Shown piece after piece: positions 27,604 to 35,845 of a stretch of 64,000 nucleotides of DNA. The position numbers were made by a program, and so were the translations under genes. Every line of letters begins with the position of its first letter. Positions within the stretch are counted from its first letter, which is position 1. The notes below the pieces were generated by a model. That model was not told where the DNA came from and did not search any database. It worked only from the letters and a program-made list of their open reading frames with translations. Source of the stretch: Thalassobaculum sp965228445 (GTDB taxonomy: Bacteria > Pseudomonadota > Alphaproteobacteria > Thalassobaculales > Thalassobaculaceae); assembly GCA_965228445.1 (NCBI GenBank), contig OZ245813.1, positions 620,001 through 684,000 of the forward strand, given 5' to 3'.

Positions 27604-28494
27604 GTGCCGACCGATCCTTCCTCCGCCACGCTCGTCGCCGAGCCCTGGAGCGACTACGCCCTGCTGGACAGCGGCGAGGGCCGCAAGCTGGAGCGGTTCG
27701 GCGCGCGCATCCTCGACCGGCCGGACAGCCAGGCGCTGTGGGCGCGCAGCCAGCCGGAGGCCGCCTGGAACGCCGCCGATGCCCGGTTCACCGGTGGCAA
27801 GGACGAGGAAGGCCAGGGCAACTGGGACATCCTCAAGCGTCACGCCGACAGTGCCTGGCCGCTGACCTGTGGAGATGTCCGCTGCGAGGCCCAGCTTTCC
27901 AGCTTCCGCCATGTCGGAATCTTCCCCGAGCAGCGGGTGCACTGGGACTTCATGAATGACCGGGTCGGGCCCGAGTTCGGCCTGCTGAACCTGTTCGGCT
28001 ATACCGGCCTCGCCTCGCTGCTGCCGGCGGCCAGGGGGGCGAAGGTCACCCATGTGGACGCGTCGAAGAAGGCCATCGCCTGGGCCCGCGCCAACCAGGA
28101 GGCCTCCGGGCTGACCGAGGCGCCGGTGCGCTGGATCTGCGACGACGCCGCCCGCTTCGCCGCCCGCGAGGTCCGGCGTGGCAACCGCTATGACGGCATC
28201 GTGCTCGACCCGCCGAAATACGGACGCGGCCCGAAGAACGAGGTCTGGCGGCTGGAGGAGCAGCTTCCCGGCCTGCTGGCCGATGTGCGGGCGATGCTGG
28301 ACGGGGACTCGTCCTTCATGGTGCTGACCGCCTATGCCACCCACCTGTCGGCGATCACCCTGCGCCGGCTGGTGGAGGATGCGCTGGATGGGCTCGGCGG
28401 CACCATCTCCCATGGCGAGATGACGATCCGTGAGGAGGGCAGCGGCCGCCTGCTGCCGACCTCCCTCTTCGTGCGGTGGCAGCGCCATGACTGA
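27604..28494 (+). CDS. Class I SAM-dependent methyltransferase, RlmI-like
   Basis: A 296-residue methyltransferase resembling the catalytic part of RlmI/RlmK-type rRNA (cytosine-C5 or guanine) methyltransferases but without a clear N-terminal PUA domain. The SAM motif is LNLFGYTGLASLLPAARGAK, followed by VTHVDASKKAIAWARANQEA; the catalytic loop is YDGIVLDPPKYGRGP. The start is GTG at 27604. The end overlaps the start of the TrmH-like gene by eight bases, so they are co-translated. It is the first gene of a block of four RNA-methyltransferase-family genes. A role on rRNA is likely from family and context but the target base is not known. Confidence 0.88.
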   Translation: MPTDPSSATLVAEPWSDYALLDSGEGRKLERFGARILDRPDSQALWARSQPEAAWNAADARFTGGKDEEGQGNWDILKRHADSAWPLTCGDVRCEAQLSSFRHVGIFPEQRVHWDFMNDRVGPEFGLLNLFGYTGLASLLPAARGAKVTHVDASKKAIAWARANQEASGLTEAPVRWICDDAARFAAREVRRGNRYDGIVLDPPKYGRGPKNEVWRLEEQLPGLLADVRAMLDGDSSFMVLTAYATHLSAITLRRLVEDALDGLGGTISHGEMTIREEGSGRLLPTSLFVRWQRHD

Positions 28495-29296
28495 CCTCGT
28501 CATCACCAGTTCCGCCAATCCCGAGATCAAGGCGGTCAAGGCGCTGACCACCAAGAAGGGCCGGCAGCAGCAGAACGCCTTCGTGTCGGAAGGCCTGCGC
28601 CATGTGGTGGAGGCGGCCCGTGCCGGCTGGGTGATCCGCCGGCTGATCGTCGCCGACAAGCAGGCGCCGAGCCCGGTGATGGACGAGGCCCGCCGGGCCT
28701 GCCTGAATGCCGGCGGCCGGGTGATCACCGTCAGCGGCGAGCTGATGACCCGCATCGCCAAGCGCGACAACGCCCAGAGCGTCATCGCCGTGATCGAGCA
28801 GAAGACCAGCCCGCTCTCCGCCGTCACGCCGGAGCCGGGCGCTCTGTGGGTCGCCCTGGAGAGCGTGCGCGATCCCGGCAATCTCGGCTCGGTCATGCGC
28901 AGCGCCGACGCCTTCGGCGCCAGGGGGGTGATCCTGGTGGGGCATACGGTCGACCCGTTCTCCATCGAGTCGGTACGCGCCACCATGGGCGCCATCGTGA
29001 ATGTGCCCCTGGTGCGCTGCGACGAGGCCGCGTTCCTGGCGTGGCGAAAATCCTGGCCGGGCCGGGTGGTCGGCACTCATCTGGCGGGTCCGCACCGCCC
29101 GGAAGGTCTGCGCGCCGCCACGCCGACCGTGCTGCTGATGGGCAACGAGCAGGCCGGCCTGCCGACCGAGATGGCCCAGGCCTGCGATACGCTGGTGCGC
29201 ATCCCCATGCGGCCGGGCGCCGACAGCCTGAACCTGGCGGCGGCGACCGCCATCATGCTGCAGGGGCTCGCCGGCGGGGCCGGGGGGCTGGAGTAG
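28487..29296 (+). CDS. TrmH/SpoU-family RNA 2'-O-methyltransferase
   Basis: A 269-residue SPOUT methyltransferase. The N-terminal substrate-binding domain (about 1-100) contains KKGRQQQNAFVSEGLRHVVE. The knotted SAM domain has motif 1 LESVRDPGNLGSVMRSADAF, motif 2 TVLLMGNEQAGLPTEM and motif 3 IPMRPGADSLNLAAATAIML, the last forming the trefoil knot. Family members 2'-O-methylate rRNA or tRNA ribose. The start overlaps the previous gene by eight bases, and the next gene begins two bases after the stop: a tight operon. Confidence 0.94.
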   Translation: MTDLVITSSANPEIKAVKALTTKKGRQQQNAFVSEGLRHVVEAARAGWVIRRLIVADKQAPSPVMDEARRACLNAGGRVITVSGELMTRIAKRDNAQSVIAVIEQKTSPLSAVTPEPGALWVALESVRDPGNLGSVMRSADAFGARGVILVGHTVDPFSIESVRATMGAIVNVPLVRCDEAAFLAWRKSWPGRVVGTHLAGPHRPEGLRAATPTVLLMGNEQAGLPTEMAQACDTLVRIPMRPGADSLNLAAATAIMLQGLAGGAGGLE

Positions 29297-29297
29297 C

Positions 29298-30305
29298 ATG
29301 GCGAAGAGATCCGGAGGGGGAGGGTTTCGGGGCCATCCGGCCGACCAGCGCCGGCGCGACGCCTTTCTGGCCCGCGCCGCCTCCGTCTGGGAGGTGAAGT
29401 CCTACGAGGCCGAGCGGTTGGCCAGCGGCGGCCTGCGCTCCAGCGTACGGATCAACCCACTGAAATCCCGTACCGTCAACGAGATACGATCCGATCTTGA
29501 ATCTTTGACGGAAGTCGAGCCGATCCCCTGGTGCGAGAACGCCTTCCACATCCTGGGCGACCGCAAGGCGGTGACGGAGAGCGCGATCCATGCGGCCGGC
29601 GAGGTCTATGTGATGAACGCCTCCTCGCTGATCCCAGGCCTCGCCATGGACCCGCAGGAGGGGGAGGACATCCTCGACATCTGCTCCTCGCCCGGCGGCA
29701 AGGCGGCCCATATCGCCGCGCTGACCCACAACAGAGCGCGGCTGCACGTCAATGACGGGATCAGGGCGCGGTTGAAGAAACTCCGGGAAGTTGTTGATCT
29801 GATGGGAGTGGAGATCACCGACATGACAGAGATCCAGGGCCAGTACCTGGACAAGTTCCTCGACGCGACCTACGACCGCATCCTGCTCGACGCCCAGTGT
29901 TCCGGCGAGGGCATGGCGGACCTGTCGCGGCCCGACGCGCTGAAGTTCTGGACCCCCGACCGCATCGAGAAGATGAGCCGGCTGCAGCAGCGCATGCTGG
30001 TCGCCGCCTTCAAGCAGCTCCGCCCCGGCGGCGTGCTGGTCTATTCGACCTGCACCATCGCGCCGGAGGAGAACGAGGCCCCGGTCGACCATCTGGTGAA
30101 GCACAACGAGGACGCGGTGATCGAGCCGATCGGTGTCGACGTGCCGGAGGGTCGGCCCGGCCTCGCGAAATGGGAGGGGCGCAGCTACCATCCGGACCTG
30201 CGCCACGCCATGCGGGTGGTGCCGAGCGACTTTCTGGAGGCGTTCTTCGTCTGCCGGATCCGCAAGCAGGCCCCTGGTACGCAGTCCACTGGAGAGACGG
30301 CATGA
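29298..30305 (+). CDS. RsmB/NOP2-family RNA cytosine-C5 methyltransferase
   Basis: A 335-residue RNA m5C methyltransferase. SAM motif I is LDICSSPGGKAAHIAAL; the catalytic motif IV reads LLDAQCSGEGM, in which the usual DxPC is DAQC, an uncommon change of the proline; motif VI is GGVLVYSTCTIAPEENEAP with the second catalytic cysteine. The N-terminal 100 residues resemble the RsmF-like truncated recognition region rather than a NusB-like domain. The last four bases overlap the start of the RsmI-like gene (ATGA). Target: an rRNA or tRNA cytosine, unspecified. Confidence 0.9.
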   Translation: MAKRSGGGGFRGHPADQRRRDAFLARAASVWEVKSYEAERLASGGLRSSVRINPLKSRTVNEIRSDLESLTEVEPIPWCENAFHILGDRKAVTESAIHAAGEVYVMNASSLIPGLAMDPQEGEDILDICSSPGGKAAHIAALTHNRARLHVNDGIRARLKKLREVVDLMGVEITDMTEIQGQYLDKFLDATYDRILLDAQCSGEGMADLSRPDALKFWTPDRIEKMSRLQQRMLVAAFKQLRPGGVLVYSTCTIAPEENEAPVDHLVKHNEDAVIEPIGVDVPEGRPGLAKWEGRSYHPDLRHAMRVVPSDFLEAFFVCRIRKQAPGTQSTGETA

Positions 30306-31000
30306 TCGAACTGGTGGCCACGCCGATCGGCAACCTGGAAGACCTCAGTCCCCGGGCCCGCGCGGCCTTCGAGAAGGCCGATGTGGTAGCGGCGGAGGAC
30401 ACCCGGCGCACCGGACGGCTGCTGCAGGCCGCCGGACTGAAGCGTCGCATGGTGGCCTATCACGAGCACAACGAGCGCCAGATGGCCGCCACCCTGGTGG
30501 ACTGGGCGGTCCAGGGCCAGCGGATCGCGGTGGCGACGGACGGCGGCACGCCGGGGGTCAGCGATCCGGGTTTTACGCTCGTGCGCGCGGCGGCGCGGGC
30601 CGGGGTGGAGATCACCATGGTGCCGGGGCCGGTGGCCTTCGTCATGGCGGCGGTGCTGTCCGGCCTGCCGGTGCACGGCATCACCTTCCGCGGCTTCCCG
30701 CCGAAGAAGTCGGGCCAGCGCCAGCGGTTTCTGGAGGTGGACATCGCCAGCCCGCACACCCTGGTGCTGTACGAGAGCCCGTACCGGATCGGCAAGCTGG
30801 TGGACGCGTGCCTTGAGGTCTATGGCGACCGCCCGGCCGCCCTGGCGCGCGAGTTGACCAAGCTGCACGAGGAGGTGGTGCGCGGCCGGCTGAGCGAGGT
30901 GAAGGCGTTCCTCGACGGCCGCGGCAATCAGCCGACCGGCGAATGCTGCCTGGTGATCGCCGGGGCCGAGGTGCCGGCGGACTGGTTCGAGGCGGAGTAG
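30302..31000 (+). CDS. RsmI-like 16S rRNA (cytidine-2'-O)-methyltransferase, short form
   Basis: A 232-residue tetrapyrrole-methylase-fold protein. The RsmI signature LVATPIGNLEDLSPRARAAF opens the protein, then VVAAEDTRRTGRLLQAAGLK, VATDGGTPGVSDPGFTLV, VPGPVAFVMAAVLSGLP, FRGFPPKKSGQRQRFL and LVLYESPYRIGKL. Typical RsmI is about 280 residues with a C-terminal helix-turn-helix-like domain; here it stops near residue 232 after LVIAGAEVP, so it lacks that domain. It may be a paralogue of a full-length RsmI elsewhere in the genome. Translationally coupled to the RsmB-like gene through ATGA. Confidence 0.9.
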   Translation: MIELVATPIGNLEDLSPRARAAFEKADVVAAEDTRRTGRLLQAAGLKRRMVAYHEHNERQMAATLVDWAVQGQRIAVATDGGTPGVSDPGFTLVRAAARAGVEITMVPGPVAFVMAAVLSGLPVHGITFRGFPPKKSGQRQRFLEVDIASPHTLVLYESPYRIGKLVDACLEVYGDRPAALARELTKLHEEVVRGRLSEVKAFLDGRGNQPTGECCLVIAGAEVPADWFEAE

Positions 31001-31025
31001 CGGGCCGCCCTTCGCAATCCCCACG

Positions 31026-31121
31026 CACTCCCCGGATTTATTCCGGAGTGAGGCCGAAGGAAGGGACCGGCTGCTGAGACAGCCCGCACGACCCAACCCT
31101 CGCCCCGGCACAAGGCCGGGG
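31026..31121. repeat. Family B repeat and a GC-rich stem
   Basis: CACTCCCCGGATTTATTCCG (from about 31026, continuing GAGTGAGG) is followed at about 31101 by CGCCCCGGCACAAGGCCGGGGCG, a strong hairpin. Both follow the RsmI-like stop and may terminate the methyltransferase operon. Confidence 0.65.
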
Positions 31122-31214
31122 CGTGATTGGTTAGAGAGGGATTTCGGAACGATTTTATCGGTGCGCCGTTAGCGGAAGGTATCTGCGCCGACCTTTCCGC
31201 GACCCGGAGTGCCC

Positions 31215-31844
31215 ATGCTGTCCTGGATCCAGAACCACTCCCAGCTCCTCAGCGTCGGCGTGAACGCGGCGATGGTGGTGATCTGGCTGGTCTATCTGCG
31301 GCTGTTCATCCAGACGATCCGCAAGAACGAGCGGTCCTCCATCCTGATCACCCGCGGCGGCGGCCAGCGCGCCAGTTCCCATTGCATGATCTGCAACATG
31401 AGCGCCCAGATTATCTTCGTCATGAGCGTCACCGTCTCGATCCGCTCGGAGAACGGGGCGTCGACCCGGCCGATCACCGATGTGCGCCGGCCGTCCGACA
31501 CGGGTAAGGGCGGCGACGTCCGCGAGCAGACCCACCAGGGCCCCCTGGAACCCGGCGAGATGATGGACCTGGGGTCGTTCGAGAGCGTGATCCAGCGCGC
31601 CTATGACAGCGCCGGATCCGGATCGCTGGATCTGGAGAACGGACAGCACTGCGTCGACATCCTGGTCATGGCGCATTACGCGTCGGAGAACCTGCCGATC
31701 GCCGCGAGCCGCAGCTTCGAGATCCGCCCGGACGGGGACGATCCGTTCATCGTCCCCACCAGCCCGCGCACCCGCCAGATTCGCTCGGCCCGCGAACGCA
31801 AGTGGCTGTGGAGCAGGCTGCGCGAGGAGCTGTATGCGGAATAG
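31215..31844 (+). CDS. Uncharacterised single-pass membrane protein
   Basis: A 209-residue protein with one N-terminal membrane segment (LLSVGVNAAMVVIWLVYLRL, about residues 11-30) followed by a basic stretch (QTIRKNERSSILITRGGGQR), consistent with a cytosolic C-terminal part. SSHCMICNMSAQIIFVMSV contains a CxxC pair and a second moderately hydrophobic strand. The rest is soluble and not recognised: MMDLGSFESVIQRAYDSAG and NGQHCVDILVMAHYASENLP. GGAG lies six bases before the ATG at 31215; a GTG at 31209 is less likely. It stands alone, flanked by repeats. No function is proposed. Confidence 0.7.
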   Translation: MLSWIQNHSQLLSVGVNAAMVVIWLVYLRLFIQTIRKNERSSILITRGGGQRASSHCMICNMSAQIIFVMSVTVSIRSENGASTRPITDVRRPSDTGKGGDVREQTHQGPLEPGEMMDLGSFESVIQRAYDSAGSGSLDLENGQHCVDILVMAHYASENLPIAASRSFEIRPDGDDPFIVPTSPRTRQIRSARERKWLWSRLREELYAE

Positions 31845-31858
31845 GGATTGGGGGCCTG

Positions 31859-31967
31859 CCCTTCGACACGCCCCTTCGGGGCTGCTCAGGGTGAGGTCGT
31901 TCTTTGCAGTGGGGATCAAACCCTCACCCTAAGCAGCCTCGGACCTGGTCCGGGGCGTGTCGAAGGG
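31859..31967. repeat. Family A repeats as an inverted pair
   Basis: CCTTCGACACGCCCCTTCGGGG with CTGCTCAGGGTGAGG (31859-31896) is followed after about 25 bases by the opposite orientation, CCCTCACCCTAAGCAGCCTC through GGGGCGTGTCGAAGGG (31920-31967). It separates the convergent membrane-protein and LLM oxidoreductase genes. Confidence 0.8.
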
Positions 31968-31977
31968 TGGCGTACCG

Positions 31978-33000
31978 CTACTCCGCCGCCTGGGCCTGCG
32001 GTGCCAGGTCGTAGGCCTGGGCCAGCAGCTCGTAGGATTTCAGCCGCGCCCGGTGGTCGTGGGTGATGGTCACCACCACCGCCTCGTCCACGCCATATCG
32101 CGCCATCACCGCGTCCAGCTTCTCGCGCACCTGATCCGGCGTGCCGACGATGTTGCGGCGGCGGTGGAAGGCGGCGCGCTGGCGTTCGGACTCGGTGAAC
32201 TCGTAGGCCAGCGCCTCCTCCGGCGTGGGGATCGGGGTGATGTGGCCCTGATCGAGGCGGACCCGCCAGAGATCGCGGGAGGCGGCGTGGTATTTCGCCT
32301 CCTCCTCGGTCTCCGCGCAGATCACGAAGACGCCGATATTGGCCTGCGGTTCGGGCAGCGTCTTGGAGGGCTGGAAGCGCTTCTTGTACATCTCCACCAC
32401 CGGCTCGCCGCCCTCGGTGATGAAATGGGCGAAGGAGAAGGCGGTGCCGAAATGGGCCGCAACCTGGGCACCCTGGTCGCTGGAGCCGAGCAACCAGACC
32501 GGCGGCGAGGCCGGGCCGGCCGGCTGGGCCGTCACGCCGCGGAACGGGTGGTCGTCCTCCAGGGCGCCGTCCATCCAGTCCATCAGATCCTGGACCTGGC
32601 GCGGGAAATACTCGATCGGGATCGGATCGCGGACATAGGAGAGGGCGCGGGCGGTGCGCTGGTCGGAGCCGGGCGCGCGGCCGATGCCGAGGTCGATGCG
32701 GCCGGGATACATCGTCTCCAGCATGCGGAAGGTCTCCGCCACCTTCAGCGGCGCGTAATGCGGCAGCATCACCCCGCCCGAGCCGACCCGGATCCGGCGC
32801 GTCTCGTTGGCCAGCCGGGTGATCAGGATCTCCGGCACCGAGCCGGCGAGGCCTTCCGACGAGTGGTGCTCCGCCACCCAGTAGCGGTGGAAGCCGAGCC
32901 GGTCAGACAGCCGGGCAAGCTCGATGGTTTCGGCGACCGCGTCGGCGGGGGTGGCACCGGCACGGATCGGGGACTGGTCGAGGACGGAGATCAGGGGCAT
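31978..33000 (-). CDS. LLM-class flavin-dependent oxidoreductase (luciferase-like)
   Basis: A 340-residue TIM-barrel flavoprotein of the bacterial-luciferase-like family (MsnO8 subgroup). MPLISVLDQSPIRAGATPAD is the typical N-terminus, followed by GFHRYWVAEHHSSEGLAGS, GSGGVMLPHYAPLKVAETF and PGRIDLGIGRAPGSD. The family uses reduced FMN supplied by a separate reductase to monooxygenate diverse substrates, and the substrate cannot be inferred. The start is the ATG at 33000; the frame extends upstream to 33123 without coding features. It is divergent from the MsrQ-like gene (239 bases between). Confidence 0.92.
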   Translation of the reverse strand: MPLISVLDQSPIRAGATPADAVAETIELARLSDRLGFHRYWVAEHHSSEGLAGSVPEILITRLANETRRIRVGSGGVMLPHYAPLKVAETFRMLETMYPGRIDLGIGRAPGSDQRTARALSYVRDPIPIEYFPRQVQDLMDWMDGALEDDHPFRGVTAQPAGPASPPVWLLGSSDQGAQVAAHFGTAFSFAHFITEGGEPVVEMYKKRFQPSKTLPEPQANIGVFVICAETEEEAKYHAASRDLWRVRLDQGHITPIPTPEEALAYEFTESERQRAAFHRRRNIVGTPDQVREKLDAVMARYGVDEAVVVTITHDHRARLKSYELLAQAYDLAPQAQAAE

Positions 33001-33239
33001 GGCACCGGACGGGCTTTGTGGTGGTTGGCTTCCTATGGTGGGGGTGCCGGACGCCGCTGCCAACCGGTGCGACGGCACGAGTGTCGTGAACGGCCGGCCC
33101 GGACGGCAGCGCCGGTGCCGCACAGTTGATCGCCCGTGCGCGCTCGAACGCCTGGACGGGCGCGCGCCGCCGCCTCATGTTCGGGCCTCCGTCGCCGGCA
33201 GGCACCGGCGGTCCGAGACTGTTCCATCGGAAGGACACC

Positions 33240-34088
33240 ATGGCGCTATGGCACGACCGGGCCGGACGGGTTTCGGGGCTGAAGATCGCGACCCTGGTCG
33301 CCGTGACGGTGCCCGCCCTCATGCTGGCTGCCGACGCGCTGCTGGGCGGGCTCGGGGCCCGGCCCTATGACGAGGCGATCCACCGCAGCGGCGACTGGGC
33401 GATCCGCATCCTGACGGTCTCGCTGGCGGTCACCCCGGCGATCCGAATCCTCACATACCCCCGGCTGATCTCGATCCGGCGGATGCTCGGGGTCGGCGCG
33501 CTCGCCTATCTGCTGCTGCATGTGCTGCTCTACATCGCGGACCAGGGGTTCGACCTGCCGAAGGTCGGCAGCGAGATCGTGCTGCGGACCTACCTGACCA
33601 TCGGCTTCGTTGCCTTGCTGATCCTGGCGGCCCTGGGGGCGACCAGCTTCGACGGCATGGTCCGCCGGCTCGGGCGGCGCTGGACCCAACTGCACAGGCT
33701 CGTTTATCCGGCGGCGGCCCTGGCGGCGGTGCATTTTTTCATGCAGACCAAGATCCAGGCCTACGAGGCAAGCCTGATCGCCGGCTTCCTGCTGACCCTC
33801 GGCCTGTACCGGTTGGCGGGGAAGCGGCGGCTGGCCCTGACCGCGCCGGTTGTCCTGGTGTCGATTGCCCTCCTCGGCGGCATGTTGACCGCCGGCGCGG
33901 AGGCGCTGTGGTTCTGGGCCGGCACCAGCGTGCCGCCGCTGCGGGTGCTGGAGGCCAACCTGATGCTGCCCGACACGATCCGACCGGCCTGGTGGGTTCT
34001 GGTCGCGGGACTCGGCGTCGCCGTGCTGCCGCTCTTGCGTCAGCGCCGCCGATCCAGTGCTCGGCCCGCCGAACAGAGCGCTGCCTAA
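33240..34088 (+). CDS. MsrQ/ferric-reductase-like heme membrane protein
   Basis: A 282-residue inner-membrane protein with a ferric-reductase-like transmembrane domain. The MsrQ-type core is LTVSLAVTPAIRILTYPRLI, then SIRRMLGVGALAYLLLHVLL with the heme-ligand histidine, and GRRWTQLHRLVYPAAALAAV followed by HFFMQTK with further histidines. MsrQ passes electrons to the periplasmic methionine sulfoxide reductase MsrP. This protein is longer than usual MsrQ (about 200 residues), having two or three extra C-terminal helices (VVLVSIALLGGMLTAGAEAL; WWVLVAGLGVAVLPLL). No msrP is adjacent, so the electron acceptor may differ. ATG preceded by GGAAGGA. Confidence 0.8.
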   Translation: MALWHDRAGRVSGLKIATLVAVTVPALMLAADALLGGLGARPYDEAIHRSGDWAIRILTVSLAVTPAIRILTYPRLISIRRMLGVGALAYLLLHVLLYIADQGFDLPKVGSEIVLRTYLTIGFVALLILAALGATSFDGMVRRLGRRWTQLHRLVYPAAALAAVHFFMQTKIQAYEASLIAGFLLTLGLYRLAGKRRLALTAPVVLVSIALLGGMLTAGAEALWFWAGTSVPPLRVLEANLMLPDTIRPAWWVLVAGLGVAVLPLLRQRRRSSARPAEQSAA

Positions 34089-34944
34089 CGCGTCACCGCC
34101 TGCCGCAGGGCCTCCGCCATGGCGTCGGTCAGGTCCTTCGGGGCGGTGTCGGAGACCAGGATGGCCCGATGGGCGGCGGGCAGCGGCGCCAGGCCGTCGG
34201 CCTCGCCCAGCATCCGCAGGCCCGGCTCTACACAGCCGGCGGGCAGGGGGCGACGGCCAGTCCGGCCCGCACGGCCGCCCGCACGCTGGCGAAACTCGCC
34301 GATTTGTAGACCACCCGCCAGGGGCGGCCCGCCCGGTCCAGGGCGTCGGTCGCCAACGAACGCCACCAGCAGCCGCGGTCGAGCAGGGCAAGCGGCACCG
34401 GCAGATCGTCAAGGAGGGTGAGGGACGGCGCGCAGGCCCAGACCGTCGGCTCGCTGGTCAGGGCCGGACCGGACGTGCGCGTCGGGCCGGAACTGATCGC
34501 CAGGTCGAGTTCCCGGCGGCGCACCGCCTCGCCATAGGCGGCGGTGCAGCCGGAGGTGGCGACGATCTCGACACCGGGATGCCGCGCCGAGAAGGCGGCC
34601 AGGGCGTGCTCCAGGACGGTGTCGTCGAAATCGTCGGGCAGTCCGACCCGAAGCCGCCCCGCTAGCGGCTTGGCGAAGATCCGGGTCGCGCGGTCCAGCT
34701 CGGTCAGGGCGCGGCGGGCGGCCGGCAGCAGGGTCTCGCCGCTCGGCGTGAGGGTCATGCCGCGGGCGTGGCGCTCGAACAGCGGGACGCCCAGGCTCTG
34801 CTCCAGCTTGCGGAGCTGCACGCTGATCGCCGACTGGGTGCGGTTCAGCCGCTGCGCCGCCTGGCTCAGGTTTGCGCATTCCGCGATCGCCACGAACGTG
34901 CGCAGATGCTCGCTGTTCGCCGGTGCCTGTTCGATTTCGTTCAT
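34085..34944 (-). pseudogene. LysR-family transcriptional regulator, frameshifted near the C-terminus
   Basis: The N-terminal frame from MNEIEQAPANS at 34944 encodes a normal LysR helix-turn-helix (SEHLRTFVAIAECANLSQAA, then SAISVQLRKLEQSLGVPLFE) and most of the effector domain, up to ASVRAAVRAGLAVAPCPPAV followed by a premature stop at 34228. The missing C-terminal end is present in another frame: CVEPGLRMLGEADGLAPLP through DTAPKDLTDAMAEALRQA, ending at 34085. One extra C in the five-base tract at 34246-34250 would join them as LAVAPLPAGCVEPGL, a normal LysR sequence. This is either a recent single-base deletion or a sequencing error in a homopolymer. It is divergent from the TauE-like exporter, which it would be expected to control. 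Confidence 0.85.
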
Positions 34945-35024
34945 GGATCCGATCGCATCTATTCGTTTTATCGATCCGACCATCGCGGCTAAGCCGGAGA
35001 CGGTCAACCGCTCAGGGACGTCCC

Positions 35025-35783
35025 ATGCCGCTCGAAACCATCGCCATCCTGTTCGCCGTCGGTCTGCTCGGCGGGGCCTGGAACGCCGTCGCCGGCGGGG
35101 CGACGCTGTTCACCTTTCCCGCCCTCATGGCGGCGGGGCTGCCCCCCGTGGTGGCCAACGCGACGAACTATCCGGCGATGCTGCCGTCGAATGCCGCGGC
35201 CCTGCCGGCCTATCGGCACGAGCTGGCGGAGGTCGGTCGCCGGGTCTGGCCGCTGCTCGCGGTGTCGGGGGCGGGGGCGCTGGTCGGCGCCTGGCTGCTG
35301 ACCGTGTCCGACCCGGAACTGTTCATGGGACTGATCCCGTTCCTGATCCTGACCGCGACAGGGCTCTTCGCCTTCGGACCCGCCCTGCGCGTGGCGATCC
35401 TGCGCCGGGTCGGCGATCACGGCAGCCGGGCGGTGGTCTATCCCGCGCTGTTCGTGATGTCGATCTATGGCGGCTATTTCGGCGCCGGGCTGAGCTTCAT
35501 CCTGATGGCGATCCTGCAGGTGCTGGGCTTCACCGCCTTCCACACCGCCAACGCGCTGAAGAACCTGCTGGCCACCAGCTTCACGATCCTCAGCATTCTG
35601 GTCTTCGGCTTCGGCGGGCTGATCGCCTGGCCGCAGGCGCTGGTGATGATGGCGGGCAGCTTGGCCGGCGGCTATCTCGGCGGCCATTACGGGCGACGGG
35701 TCAACGGCGAGATCCTGCGCCGGCTCGTCATCGCCTTCGGGCTGGTTCTGAGCGCGGTGTACGTCCACCGGCTCTGGAGCTGA
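35025..35783 (+). CDS. TauE/SafE-family sulfite/anion exporter
   Basis: A 252-residue inner-membrane protein with seven to eight helices. The duplicated TauE motif is visible as LLGGAWNAVAGGATLFTFPA in the first half (followed by ALMAAGLPPVVANATN) and MSIYGGYFGAGLSFILMAIL in the second half (followed by HTANALKNLLATSFT). These proteins export sulfite, sulfoacetate or other small anions. The start is the ATG at 35025 (MPLETIAIL). Divergent from the frameshifted LysR gene, 80 bases away; by the usual LysR arrangement this gene would be its target. Confidence 0.9.
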   Translation: MPLETIAILFAVGLLGGAWNAVAGGATLFTFPALMAAGLPPVVANATNYPAMLPSNAAALPAYRHELAEVGRRVWPLLAVSGAGALVGAWLLTVSDPELFMGLIPFLILTATGLFAFGPALRVAILRRVGDHGSRAVVYPALFVMSIYGGYFGAGLSFILMAILQVLGFTAFHTANALKNLLATSFTILSILVFGFGGLIAWPQALVMMAGSLAGGYLGGHYGRRVNGEILRRLVIAFGLVLSAVYVHRLWS

Positions 35784-35845
35784 CCGGCCGGCCGACCGGC
35801 GCTGAGCGGGTAGGCAGGACGCGGCGGCGGTTCTAGACTTCGCAC

